A stretch of DNA of 64,000 nt. Origin: an uncultured bacterium (GTDB lineage Bacteria > Verrucomicrobiota > Kiritimatiellia > RFP12 > UBA1067). Both the position numbers and the translations under genes were made by a program. Below, piece after piece: positions 26,201-33,679 of this stretch. Each line of letters opens with the position of its first letter. Position 1 is the stretch's first letter. The stretch is taken from the NCBI GenBank assembly GCA_902770045.1, contig CACXRO010000001.1, positions 1-64,000 on the forward strand, in the 5' to 3' direction. The notes under the pieces were generated by a model. The model was given only the letters and a program-made list of their open reading frames with translations, ran no database searches and was not told the DNA's origin.

Positions 26201-26988
26201 AATTTCACATCCGTCTTGGCAATCTTTACCTGGGCGAAACGCTCGGCGACACGGGCAAGGGAAGTCGAGACGAATGCAAATCTGTCCGAATCGAAAATTG
26301 CCTCCTGAACACCGCCGATGAAACGGAAGCCGTAAAACTCGCCATTCTCGTCGCGTTCGTTTGCGAATTCCCCGAGTTCGCGCATGAGGCCAAAGGCGAG
26401 AATGACGTTCTGGTCATTGCCGAGGGCGCGGAGGTAGTCGAGCATCTCGTCGATCACGAGAAGCAGCCCCTTCCCCGGAAACTTCTTGCGGTATGCGACC
26501 ATCATATCCCGCATCCACGATTTGTTGTTCACGCCTGTAGAGCCGCTGGCGGGGATGACGAAATCGACGCCGACGGAATCGAGGTGGTTCTGGAGAAGTC
26601 CTGTCACGATGTCACGGAACGGCGAAGTAACGGCACCGATATCGTCGCATACGACATTGTATTGGCCGGCAAAGGCGGTTGCCGCGCTACGAACGGATTC
26701 ATTTGAGATTGCCGGCACGACCGACGCGTCGGAAGCGATGGCTGAGATGACGGTGAGAAGATGCGATTTACCTGTGCCGTAGTTGCCGACGACAAGCAAC
26801 CCTTTATGTTCGTCCGCTCTGGCTGGATCGAGATGCCTGAACACGATATCAGTCAACTGCGCCGCCATCGTGTCGGAGATGACGTAGGTTTTGACACGTT
26901 CGACCTTTGTGCTTTCATCGCCAAAATCATTCCTCAGATTGGCGATGGTCGTGATCGGCTTGAAATCAACGAGCGATGAATACTTCAT
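23242..26988 (-). CDS. large P-loop ATPase of the BREX-like cassette (BrxC/PglY-like, DUF6079-like)
   Basis: A 1248-residue ATPase. The N-terminal third is an AAA-type P-loop domain: Walker A VVGNYGTGKSHLLTV (~65-80) and Walker B GLLLVIDEMLDYLRALG (~178-194). The GxYGTGKSH form is typical of BREX ATPases BrxC/PglY and related large defence ATPases. The remaining ~900 residues are helical with no family I can name with confidence; DUF6079 is a guess. It starts at 26988 overlapping the small upstream gene (ATGA) and ends overlapping the methyltransferase. Confidence 0.8.
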   Translation of the reverse strand: MKYSSLVDFKPITTIANLRNDFGDESTKVERVKTYVISDTMAAQLTDIVFRHLDPARADEHKGLLVVGNYGTGKSHLLTVISAIASDASVVPAISNESVRSAATAFAGQYNVVCDDIGAVTSPFRDIVTGLLQNHLDSVGVDFVIPASGSTGVNNKSWMRDMMVAYRKKFPGKGLLLVIDEMLDYLRALGNDQNVILAFGLMRELGEFANERDENGEFYGFRFIGGVQEAIFDSDRFAFVSTSLARVAERFAQVKIAKTDVKFVVAERLLKKTPEQLKAIKSHLAKFTKCYEPLLANMDEYAAMFPVHPDFINVFEQMRRVEKRRVLDTLSEKISQILDSEVPADEPGVIAFDGYWENVAKDGTARTDADVRKVIEVVDALESKIIHGSLKKSLVPNALRIVHALAVDRLSRSDISSRIGLDPNAIRDMLFVFDRMSAQQENPSVSLANQIDLSVRQTMKAVDGQYIAKNPDNGQYYIDIAKDTDYEQLVSKRAETIGDEEMNRAYFAAIAHLFEVTDVPTHVNGFRIWRYDNVRWLSHRTFRRGYLFFGAPDERSTAQPPLDFYLYFLSPFGGAAYHDQKRPDELIFDFTPSDPEAKEYLRLMAAAIDLRSTSSGSAKTTYESYSNRYLHAFNTWMQSNRLDAFSIIYKGERKTGVEAMSGLDLRGAWGVGTNDPFNWRDVVSALASHMLEGEFTNEAPDYPVFPRFVSAEGRPNAVKQSLAGIANGKPTKEGVILLDGLKLLDANRLTVSGSLYAKKILDKLADLGQGKVLNRSDLVTEVNGSEWFEPETFRLEPDLLVIVNAALVATGKTTLSIPGHEFAAQNIDELAATDIDDLAEFKHVSHPKGFNSDALEAAFGLVGLGHDWVMKALHDDLDAVTAFATNAQSIVNAAAELSPRISSGVSFLDQDLLAQAHIADALTRIASAKSLLERFLRVNTCAKLKTMPFSVAEIIAHKDDVALVDSLKKLCEFCERNSMNVAYFEKAASNCPPGDEWLAEKDTAFAAVKTAIVAATDLNGVMNALKDVPATFRNLEAEWIEHYTEVHEKSCLGTQGEIDKRKVLNSPQLKVLRDLSVISVAPKADLDAIDAKLAALRVCTRFDRNALKGSPLCLCGYSPKEHGAETNAAAVLEQLPKLIESTIEKWNTHFLGELESASLDVLSGDEKKAVEEYKRKRNLSVPIKPILVKGLKNALGGLEKIEIAAEELAETLKKLGPVEPAKAKKAFADFLDVKSANCNQDKVRFVVA

Positions 26989-27377
26989 GGCTGTTCCTTT
27001 ATGATCGTTACCTTAGGATCGATTTTGAACTTCGTTCCAAAATAGTCGAGCTCGCGCTTTTCTGGATTCCATCCGCCGCGCCAGCGAAGAGCGGTTTTGC
27101 GGCAGCGGGCGGTGGACGCGAGCGCGGCGGCAGGATCGATGGGAAGCCCGTCGCCGAAAATAATCTCCGCATTGGAGAAAACTACTTCATTTCCGTTGCC
27201 GACCGTTTTCAGAAAATCCATCGTTGCGCGTGCGCGATCGCGCTGAGCGCTACCATGCAGATGCGCGGAAAGCTCCTTGCCGAGATTGACGATTGATGAT
27301 GATACAACAAGCAAAGGATCATCAATTTGGTCGACGATCTCGGGCTTTTTTGAATCTTTATGTAAAAGGGAGCGCAT
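26985..27377 (-). CDS. small first gene of the BREX-like cassette, unknown (BrxF-like position)
   Basis: A 130-residue soluble protein beginning MRSLLHKDSKKPEIVDQ. I recognise no domain. It sits where small genes such as brxF precede brxC in type III BREX, and its stop overlaps the ATPase start. Start choice is uncertain: ATG 27377 and ATG 27389 both lie in a stable hairpin (27368-27397) whose loop holds the only Shine-Dalgarno-like sequence (GGAAAGGA). A longer frame reaches 27470 but would run through an upstream terminator, so it is rejected. Confidence 0.6.
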   Translation of the reverse strand: MRSLLHKDSKKPEIVDQIDDPLLVVSSSIVNLGKELSAHLHGSAQRDRARATMDFLKTVGNGNEVVFSNAEIIFGDGLPIDPAAALASTARCRKTALRWRGGWNPEKRELDYFGTKFKIDPKVTIIKEQP

Positions 27378-27397
27378 TTTCCTTTCCATGCACTCCC
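27368..27397 (-). promoter_or_regulatory. hairpin covering the start of the BREX-like cassette
   Basis: Minus strand GGGAGTGCAT and ATGCGCTCCC pair with one G-U, around a 10-nt loop GGAAAGGAAA. The loop holds the Shine-Dalgarno-like sequence and the 3' arm holds the ATG of the 130-residue gene. TTTTACAT follows, so it could also act as a terminator or attenuator. Confidence 0.55.
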
Positions 27398-27442
27398 TGG
27401 AAGCCCTGGACAGGCCTAAGTCAGAACACACGGAGAAAGAAA

Positions 27443-27464
27443 ATGCGCCCCCATATGGGCGCAT
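27443..27464 (-). terminator. Rho-independent terminator after the nucleotidyltransferase pair
   Basis: ATGCGCCC (27464-27457) pairs with GGGCGCAT (27450-27443) around a 6-nt loop. On the minus strand it is followed by TTTCTTTC. It separates the nucleotidyltransferase module from the BREX-like operon. Confidence 0.7.
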
Positions 27465-27579
27465 CTCCACTCACATGCCGTTCTAACTTTGAAATATGTC
27501 CAGTATTCCCAGGGAACGACTTGTTAGCAGATGATGCTAAATTGTCCTGCCTCCCTTGCGCCTAACGGCGGTTACGGAG

Positions 27580-27650
27580 GTTGGCGGTTTTCTCCCCGCC
27601 TATCGTTTACTGTCTATCTGCTTTCTCCTTTCATTTTCAGCTTCCACGAT
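27580..27650 (-). other. intergenic element resembling 43733-43800
   Basis: No gene seen in 27465-27660. On the minus strand, AAAATGAAAGGAG is followed about 25 nt later by ATAGGCGGGG and a CCGCC-closing hairpin. A similar order (AAATGAAAGGAA, spacer, ATAGGCGGG hairpin) lies after the other nucleotidyltransferase gene at 43.74 kb. Function unknown. Confidence 0.35.
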
Positions 27651-27660
27651 TGAAATAGGT

Positions 27661-27861
27661 CTAATGCGTCGACGACGAGACAGCAAACCTCGCCATGGAA
27701 CGATCCATGTCTGGATATGGCTCGCCGTTGTGCGCTGCTGACCACAAATCCCTGACAAGTCGATATGCGACTTCCAATCTCTTGTTATCGTCCATTGCCA
27801 GCGCCCAAGAATAGTCTTCCTCTGGCGGTGTGCCGCGATATGCTTGAATCGTCTTGATCAT
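27661..27861 (-). CDS. small protein paired with the nucleotidyltransferase
   Basis: A 66-residue protein (starts MIKTIQAYRGTPPEED) whose ATG overlaps the upstream nucleotidyltransferase stop (ATGA). It has no membrane segment and is rich in Arg, Tyr and Trp (YRLVRDLWSAAHNGEPYPDM). I recognise it only as a type of small ORF found beside such transferases. A toxin-antitoxin-like partnership is a reasonable inference; which partner is toxic cannot be said. Confidence 0.6.
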   Translation of the reverse strand: MIKTIQAYRGTPPEEDYSWALAMDDNKRLEVAYRLVRDLWSAAHNGEPYPDMDRSMARFAVSSSTH

Positions 27862-28304
27862 TTTCCAATCCTCTCAAGGACTTCCACGTCGGCCAAGTCT
27901 TTTGTCCTTCCGGAGGCCTTCTTGTTCGCAATCAAGTCGCCAATTGAAATCACCTTCAGTGAGATACCGTCGATTTCCTTTGCTACGGCACGCTGGGCGG
28001 CCTCTGCATACGACACTCCACTTATGCGGGTAATGATGTCAATACGACAAGGAGCGACGCCGATTTGAAAGATGATCCCATCCTCGGCAAATTCCTCAGG
28101 CTTGACATCCGACATCGGTGCGCCAAACTCGCAAAGCGCGGCATAGACCCGCCGAGCGTTTTCTCTGTCGGCAAGGATCCAGATATCGAGATCGACAGTG
28201 GCCCTTATGTAACCGTACAGATTGACAGCCCACCCTCCAACAAGGATATAATCCACCCCTGAGGCGTTGAGGCATTTCAGCATGTCTGTGTAGTTTGTGT
28301 CCAT
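27858..28304 (-). CDS. nucleotidyltransferase-fold protein (DUF6036-like)
   Basis: A 148-residue nucleotidyltransferase. The N-terminus has VDYILVGGWAVNLYGYIRAT followed by VDLDIWI, i.e. the GG(W/S) and DxD pattern of the NTase fold used by AbiEii and DUF6036-type antitoxin/toxin proteins. The C-terminal helical part ends KKASGRTKDLADVEVLERIG, a typical KDxxDV tail. ATG 28304 is preferred over an upstream TTG. It overlaps the 66-residue gene downstream and sits next to the BREX-like cassette, as such TA-like modules often do in defence islands. Confidence 0.78.
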   Translation of the reverse strand: MDTNYTDMLKCLNASGVDYILVGGWAVNLYGYIRATVDLDIWILADRENARRVYAALCEFGAPMSDVKPEEFAEDGIIFQIGVAPCRIDIITRISGVSYAEAAQRAVAKEIDGISLKVISIGDLIANKKASGRTKDLADVEVLERIGK

Positions 28305-28410
28305 GTTCAATATCTACCGGTCGCAGACCACAGCGAGGTAATCGATAGATGGTGATATTATCGCATTTCCGGGCTCAAATGTCAATGCCGATGCGGGAAA
28401 TGCGACATGT

Positions 28411-28647
28411 TCATTTGCGGTCCTCCACAGGTTCAAACCGCTTCATCTTCTTTCCATCCCGCTCGATGGTCTCGAAGAACATCTTGGCGGGGCGCACCCA
28501 CAGTCCCCCTTCGCCATACAGCGCGCGGTAGACGACCATCTCCTCCAGAGTCTCGGAGTCCTTGGCGAACCCCTCAATCCGGTAGCGCCCACCCTTGAAG
28601 TGCCAGAACTCACAACCGACCAGATGCTGTCTCTGTTCGCTCTGCAT
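28411..28647 (-). CDS. DUF1653 domain protein
   Basis: A 78-residue protein of the DUF1653 family: EFWHFKGGRYRIEGFAKDSE, then MVVYRALYGEGGLWVRPAKM and a conserved FEP near the end. The domain is a small beta fold of unknown function, often in free-standing proteins. Start 28647 (MQSEQRQHLVG) fits the family; the frame is open further upstream to 28767 but that part has no family likeness. No convincing Shine-Dalgarno sequence is seen. Confidence 0.8.
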   Translation of the reverse strand: MQSEQRQHLVGCEFWHFKGGRYRIEGFAKDSETLEEMVVYRALYGEGGLWVRPAKMFFETIERDGKKMKRFEPVEDRK

Positions 28648-28807
28648 TGCCAAAGGTTGTGCTACATTCAAGGTGAAATGAAACGCCTTCAGCGGATGAA
28701 GCTCGTCATCTGCCGCGGACTGCCGTTTACCATCAGTACCTTCATTTTCCCCTCCGATTTTTACCAACAGTCATTGCGTCGGCTCCCAAAACCAACAACC
28801 GCCCAGA

Positions 28808-29989
28808 CTAGAGGCAGAGGCGGTAGATCGCCGCCACGTCGTCGTCCGCAAGCGGCATGAAGCCGCCGAGCGTGTTGCCGCTCAGGTTCAGCTTCCTGAC
28901 GAGGAACGGGATGTCCTCCTCGCGCGCCCCGAGCTCCGCGAAGTTGAGCGGCAGCCCGAGCGACTTGAGCCAGGCGCGGAACGCCGCGATGCCGTCGAGC
29001 GCCGCCTTGGCGTCGCTCTCGCCGACGCCGACCCCGAACACGTTCCGCGCGAAGCGCGCGAAACGCGCGTCGTCCGCCGCGTGGACATAGGTCATCCACG
29101 CCGGCATCACGACGGCGAGCCCGGCGCCGTGCGCGCAGTCGTAGAGCGCCGAAAGCTCGTGCTCGATGCCGTGGCTGGACCAGTCCTGCACCCGCCCCGC
29201 GCCGCAGACGTCGTTGTGCGCCAGGGTGCCGGCCCACATGATGTTCGCCCGCGCCTGGTAGTCGGTTGGGTTCGCCATCACCTTCGCGCCCTCCTCCACG
29301 ACCGCCCGCATGACCGCCTCACAGAGGTTGTCCGAGAGGACGACGTCCGCGGTCGGCGAGAAGTACCGCTCGCAGAGGTGCGCAAACATGTCGGCGAGCC
29401 CGCACGCGGTCTGGAACGGCGGCAGGCTCATGGTCAGCTCGGGGTTCATCACCGCGAACTTCGGGCGCAGGATGTCGCCTCCGGCGGCGCGCTTGAGGTT
29501 CTCCGGCTCGAGGTTCACCACGCTGTTCGGCGAGCCTTCGCTCCCCGCCGCGGCGATCGTCAGCACCACGCCGACCGGCAGCGCCGCGGGAATCGCCGGC
29601 TTGACCTTCACCTCGCGCCCGACGTAGTACCGGCGCCACTCGCCGCCGTTCGCCGCGCCGATGGCGATCGCCTTCGACGAGTCGACCACGCTGCCGCCGC
29701 CGACCGCGAGCAGGAAGTCAACGCCCTCGGCGATGGCGAGCCGCACGCCCTCCTCGATGAGCGAGCTGCGCGGGTTGGGCTTCACGCCGCCGAGCTCCAC
29801 GAAGCCGACGCCGGCTTCCGCAAGCGACGCCTTGACGCGGTCGAGAAGCCCGCTCCGCACGGCGGAACCGCCGCCGTAGTGGAGCAGCGCCTTGTGTCCG
29901 CCGAAGCGCCGCACCAGCTCGCCGGTGCGCGATTCCTTGCCCCTGCCGAAGGCGATGTACGTAGGCGACCAGTAGTTGAAGTCGATCAT
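28808..29989 (-). CDS. iron-containing alcohol dehydrogenase (butanol dehydrogenase/YqhD type)
   Basis: A 393-residue NAD(P)H-dependent alcohol dehydrogenase of the Fe-ADH superfamily. The dinucleotide site GGGSVVDSSKAIAIG lies at ~97. Metal ligands are in CGLADMFAHLCERY and in WSSHGIEHELSALYDCAHGAGLAVVMP, split as HGIEHELSALYD and HGAGLAVV. This group reduces aldehydes such as butanal or methylglyoxal. It has its own promoter (30022-30033) and AAGGAGG before the ATG. It lies after the trp-pheA operon but is separately transcribed. Confidence 0.9.
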   Translation of the reverse strand: MIDFNYWSPTYIAFGRGKESRTGELVRRFGGHKALLHYGGGSAVRSGLLDRVKASLAEAGVGFVELGGVKPNPRSSLIEEGVRLAIAEGVDFLLAVGGGSVVDSSKAIAIGAANGGEWRRYYVGREVKVKPAIPAALPVGVVLTIAAAGSEGSPNSVVNLEPENLKRAAGGDILRPKFAVMNPELTMSLPPFQTACGLADMFAHLCERYFSPTADVVLSDNLCEAVMRAVVEEGAKVMANPTDYQARANIMWAGTLAHNDVCGAGRVQDWSSHGIEHELSALYDCAHGAGLAVVMPAWMTYVHAADDARFARFARNVFGVGVGESDAKAALDGIAAFRAWLKSLGLPLNFAELGAREEDIPFLVRKLNLSGNTLGGFMPLADDDVAAIYRLCL

Positions 29990-30021
29990 CTCAGTTCCTC
30001 CTTAGCTCGCAGACTGCGGGT

Positions 30022-30033
30022 ATTATACCATAA
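30022..30033 (-). promoter_or_regulatory. extended -10 promoter for the alcohol dehydrogenase
   Basis: Minus strand AATTATGGTATAAT with TATAAT at 30027-30022, in the 71-nt gap after pheA. Confidence 0.75.
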
Positions 30034-30060
30034 TTATCCGGGTCGGCAGGAGGACTAAGA

Positions 30061-31206
30061 CTACTCCCGGTAGGCGCCGAGGAACTCGAAGCGCTCGATT
30101 TCTGGATCCTGCGAAAGTTCGGAGAGGAGGCTCCTCACGCCGGCGTCGGCGGGCGAAGCCTCGAAGTCGAAGATGAAGCTGAACTCGAAGTCCATCCCCG
30201 GAATGGGACGCGACTCCAGCTTGGTCAGGTTGACGTTGACCGCGGCGAACTTGGAGATGATCGCCGCGAGCGCGCCGGGACGGTGCGGCAGCGAAAGCAT
30301 GATCGAGATGCGGTTGCTCTCGGGGTAGACCTCGAGGTCCTTGGAGATGCAGATGAAGCGGGTGTAGTTGTACGCCGCGTCCTGGATCTTGCCCGCGAGG
30401 ACATTGAGCCCGTAGAGCTCGGCGCAGGCGCGCGAGGCGATGACCGCGGCGTCGCGCCGCCCCGACGCCGCCACCGCCTTCGCCGCCACCGCCGTGTTGC
30501 CAGCCGGCACCGCCTTCGCCGCCGGCAGCTCCTTGAGGAACCTTGAGCACTGCGCCAACGCATGCGGGTGGCTGATCACCTCGCGGACGTCGGCAAGCTC
30601 CGTTCCTGGCGGCGCCAGCAGCACGTGGTCCACCTTCAGCCGCAGCGAGCGGGCGATGTGGAAGCGGTGCCGCTGCATGAGGTCGTAGACGCTCGCCACC
30701 GAACCGGCCGCCGAGTTCTCCACCGGCAGCACTCCGTAGGGACAAAGCCCCTTCTCCACCGCCTCGAACACGCTCTCGAAGCCGTTGAAGTAGACGATCG
30801 TCGGCGTCAGTACCATCTGGGACGCCGCCTGCTGCGCGAACGACCCTTCCGCGCCGCAGCACGCGACGAACGCCCGCGTCGGGAAGCCCTTCGTCCCCTT
30901 CTCCATCGCGCGGTCGATCTCCGCCACGAGCGGCGAGTCACCGTTCAGGATGCTGCGCTGCCGCGCCTTGGAGATCGAGAAAAGCGTGGAGAAGAAGAGC
31001 CGCGCCGCGTTCTCGTTTCCCTCGCCGGCCTCGGCCGTCACCCGCGAGAGGATCTCGCGTTCGCGCGCGGGATCGGATATCGCCGCCCCCGATTCGCGCT
31101 TGGCGTCCGCCACCTCGCCGACCAGCTCCATTCGCTCGAGAAAGAGCTTCATCAACCCTTCGTCGATGGCGTCCATCCTCTTCCTCGTCTCGTTGATGTC
31201 CTTCAT
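30061..31206 (-). CDS. pheA: bifunctional chorismate mutase/prephenate dehydratase
   Basis: A 381-residue three-domain enzyme that converts chorismate to phenylpyruvate. Residues ~1-90 are an AroQ chorismate mutase (RKRMDAIDEGLMKLFLERM). About 105-285 is prephenate dehydratase (GAEGSFAQQAAS, GVLPVENSAAGSV, NYTRFICIS). The rest is an ACT domain with RPGALAAIISKFA and the Phe-binding ESRP. The ATG shares a base with the trpF TAA (TAATG). It is the last gene of the trp operon, so phenylalanine synthesis shares the tryptophan leader control. Confidence 0.93.
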   Translation of the reverse strand: MKDINETRKRMDAIDEGLMKLFLERMELVGEVADAKRESGAAISDPAREREILSRVTAEAGEGNENAARLFFSTLFSISKARQRSILNGDSPLVAEIDRAMEKGTKGFPTRAFVACCGAEGSFAQQAASQMVLTPTIVYFNGFESVFEAVEKGLCPYGVLPVENSAAGSVASVYDLMQRHRFHIARSLRLKVDHVLLAPPGTELADVREVISHPHALAQCSRFLKELPAAKAVPAGNTAVAAKAVAASGRRDAAVIASRACAELYGLNVLAGKIQDAAYNYTRFICISKDLEVYPESNRISIMLSLPHRPGALAAIISKFAAVNVNLTKLESRPIPGMDFEFSFIFDFEASPADAGVRSLLSELSQDPEIERFEFLGAYRE

Positions 31207-31778
31207 TACTTCATTCCCTTCCCTTTTGCATTGTCCGCCGCCGTTGCCGCGGCAAAGGCGCGCATGAAATCTTCCAGCCGTGCGGCGCTCTTGATCCCTG
31301 GCGCGGTCTCGAGCGAGCTGTTGACGTCCAGGACGTCCGGCCCCGCAGCCACGGCCATCGCCACATTCCCGGCAGAAACGCCGCCGGCGAGAATCGTCCG
31401 GTACGCGCCGCGCCGCAGTTCGCGCTCGCCGTCGCCGTGGGAGGAGTCGAAGAGGACTCCGTCCCCTTCCGCGCCGCCGGCAAGCGTCCACACCTCATAG
31501 CCCGCGGCCTTGAGCGCGGCGACCACGACGTCGAGGCCGGCGCGGCGCATCGCCGCGGCGATTTCGTCCGTCGACTCGCGGACAAACACGCCGACCAGGC
31601 GCACGCGACGCCTTGGGTCCGCGCCGAGCGACGCGTCAATCTCCGCCGCCTGCGAGATGGTAACGTGCCGCGGCGAGGACGGCTCGAAGATGAAGCCGAG
31701 GTAGTCCACCCCCAGCTTCGCCGCGGCAACGGCGAAGGCGGCGTCGCGCACTCCGCAGACCTTGACCTCAGGCTTCAT
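31206..31778 (-). CDS. trpF: phosphoribosylanthranilate isomerase, divergent
   Basis: TrpF (190 aa) performs the Amadori rearrangement in tryptophan synthesis. KVCGVRD holds the catalytic Cys, and GVLFDSS the catalytic Asp. YLGFIFEPSSPRHVT and ILAGGVSAGNV are family motifs. However the invariant QLHG(D/E)E strand is missing: after GLDVV the chain continues VAALKAAG, as if about 7-10 codons were deleted in frame, and the later GGxGxxFDW motif is degenerate. Activity may be reduced. ATG 31778 overlaps trpA by 11 nt and sits downstream of it. Confidence 0.85.
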   Translation of the reverse strand: MKPEVKVCGVRDAAFAVAAAKLGVDYLGFIFEPSSPRHVTISQAAEIDASLGADPRRRVRLVGVFVRESTDEIAAAMRRAGLDVVVAALKAAGYEVWTLAGGAEGDGVLFDSSHGDGERELRRGAYRTILAGGVSAGNVAMAVAAGPDVLDVNSSLETAPGIKSAARLEDFMRAFAAATAADNAKGKGMK

Positions 31779-32508
31779 TCCCGAACCGCTTGACGAGCGC
31801 CGAGCCGACGACATAGCCGTCAGCATGGCGGCATATCTCGTCCGCCTGCTCCTTCGACGAGATTCCGAAGCCGGCCGCGACCGGCAGGTGAACCGCGGCG
31901 CGGATGGCGTCCAGCCGCTCCAGCAGGCCTTCCGGCAGCTCGCGCCGCGCACCGGTCGTCCCCTTCACCGTGATTGCGTAGATGAACGAATTCTCCAGCC
32001 CCGCCGCGCTCGCGACGACGCGCTCGAGCGGCGTGTTGGGCGCCACCAGCGGAATGTAGGAGATGCCGCGCGGCCTCAGCACCGCGAGGAGCTCGTCGCG
32101 CTCCTCGAGCGGAAGGTCCACCGCGAGCACCGCGTCGATGCCGGACGCCTCCGCGGCGTCGGCGAAGGCGTCGAGCCCGCGCGAAAAGACGAGGTTGTAG
32201 TAGGAGAAGAGGACGAGCGCGACGTCCGGGTGCCGGGCGCGGACGCGCGCAGCGAGCGCCAGCACGTCCTCGAGCGTCACGCCCTGGCGCAGCGCCTCGT
32301 AGGCGGCGGAGCGGATCACCGCGCCGTCCGCGAACGGATCGGAGAACGGCGCGCCGAGCTCGATCACGTCAGCGCCTTCTGAGATGAGTGTCTCGACGGC
32401 GGCTTCGCTCCTTTCGAGCGTCGGATAGCCGATCGTCATGTAGGCGACGTAGGCGCCGCGCCCCTCGGCCTTCGCCCTTCTGAAGGCGTCAGCGATTCTC
32501 GTTTTCAT
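31768..32508 (-). CDS. trpA: tryptophan synthase alpha chain
   Basis: TrpA (246 aa) releases indole from indole-3-glycerol phosphate. [10 protein letters not shown], the catalytic [13 protein letters not shown] (Glu and Asp), [22 protein letters not shown] and [12 protein letters not shown] are all family motifs. The length is slightly short but complete. Its ATG lies inside the end of trpB (20-nt overlap), implying translational coupling and stoichiometric expression with TrpB. Confidence 0.96.
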   Translation of the reverse strand: MKTRIADAFRRAKAEGRGAYVAYMTIGYPTLERSEAAVETLISEGADVIELGAPFSDPFADGAVIRSAAYEALRQGVTLEDVLALAARVRARHPDVALVLFSYYNLVFSRGLDAFADAAEASGIDAVLAVDLPLEERDELLAVLRPRGISYIPLVAPNTPLERVVASAAGLENSFIYAITVKGTTGARRELPEGLLERLDAIRAAVHLPVAAGFGISSKEQADEICRHADGYVVGSALVKRFGNEA

Positions 32509-33679
32509 TCTTGTACCTCCTTACCGATTCCATGTCCTTGTCGCCGCGGCCGGACAGGCAGACCAGCAGCAGCGCGTCCTTCGGCAGCGACGGCGCGCGC
32601 CTGATCGCCTCGGCGACCGCGTGGCTCGACTCCAGCGCCGGGATTATCCCCTCGTAGCGACAGAGCGCGTCGAACGCCGCCACCGCCTCCGCGTCGTCGA
32701 TCGGCACGTACTCGGCGCGCCCGGTGTCGTGGAGATGACAGTGCTCCGGCCCGACGCCGGGATAGTCGAGACCGGCCGAGACCGAATAGGTGTCGATGAC
32801 GTTGCCGTCGGCGGTCTGCAGCAGCATCGTCTTCGCGCCGTGCAGGACGCCGATCCTGCCGCCGGTGATGGAGGCGGCATGCTCGCCCGAGGCGATCCCG
32901 CGCCCGCCGGCCTCGACGCCGACCAGCCGCACCGACGGGTCGTCCATGAACCCGGCGAATAGCCCGATCGCGTTCGAGCCGCCGCCTACGCAGGCGATCG
33001 CCTGGTCGGGGAGCCGGCCGAACTTCTCCAGGCACTGGCGCCGCGCCTCGCGGCCGATGACGGACTGGAAGTCCTTCACCATCTCGGGATAGGGATGCGG
33101 ACCGGCCGCAGTGCCGATCACGTAGAAGGTGTCGTCGCAGTTGGTCACCCAGTCCCGCAGCGCCTCGTTCATCGCGTCCTTGAGCGTTGCGCTCCCCTCC
33201 GTGACCGCGTTGATCTTAGCGCCCAGCATCTTCATGCGCTCCACGTTTGGCGCCTGCCGCTCCACGTCGAGCGCGCCCATGTAGACCTCGCAGGGCAGCC
33301 CGAAGAGCGCCGCGACGGTGGCGGTAGCCACTCCGTGCATGCCCGCGCCCGTCTCGGCGATGAGGCGCTTCTTGCCCATCCGCCGCGCCAGCAGCGCCTG
33401 GCCGATGGTGTTGTTCACCTTGTGCGCACCGGTGTGGTTGAGGTCCTCTCGCTTGAGCGCGATCGTCGCGCCGCCGAGCGCGGCAGAGAGACGGCGGCAG
33501 ACGGTGATCGGCGACTCGCGCCCCACGTAGTCGCGCAGCAGCTCCTCGAACTCGCGCCGGAAGGACGGATCCTCCCGCGCCTCGAAGTATGCACTGGCGA
33601 GCTCGTCGAGCGGCTGCGCGAGCGTCTCGGCGACGTAGCTGCCGCCGTAGGGTCCGTAGTGTCCGTTTCGGTTCATCAT
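32489..33679 (-). CDS. trpB: tryptophan synthase beta chain
   Basis: TrpB (396 aa) condenses indole with serine using [23 protein letters not shown] carries the PLP lysine (split as [11 protein letters not shown]). GGGSNAIG binds the cofactor phosphate, and [11 protein letters not shown] and [10 protein letters not shown] are conserved. The start is one of two adjacent ATGs (33679 or 33676) overlapping the trpC TGA. Intact and canonical. Confidence 0.97.
   Translation of the reverse strand: MMNRNGHYGPYGGSYVAETLAQPLDELASAYFEAREDPSFRREFEELLRDYVGRESPITVCRRLSAALGGATIALKREDLNHTGAHKVNNTIGQALLARRMGKKRLIAETGAGMHGVATATVAALFGLPCEVYMGALDVERQAPNVERMKMLGAKINAVTEGSATLKDAMNEALRDWVTNCDDTFYVIGTAAGPHPYPEMVKDFQSVIGREARRQCLEKFGRLPDQAIACVGGGSNAIGLFAGFMDDPSVRLVGVEAGGRGIASGEHAASITGGRIGVLHGAKTMLLQTADGNVIDTYSVSAGLDYPGVGPEHCHLHDTGRAEYVPIDDAEAVAAFDALCRYEGIIPALESSHAVAEAIRRAPSLPKDALLLVCLSGRGDKDMESVRRYKNENENR

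Noticed and set aside
27556-27665. attC-like site (GCCTAAC ... GTTAGGC)
   Set aside because: The core arms do not pair in the attC arrangement and no integrase or cassette array is nearby.
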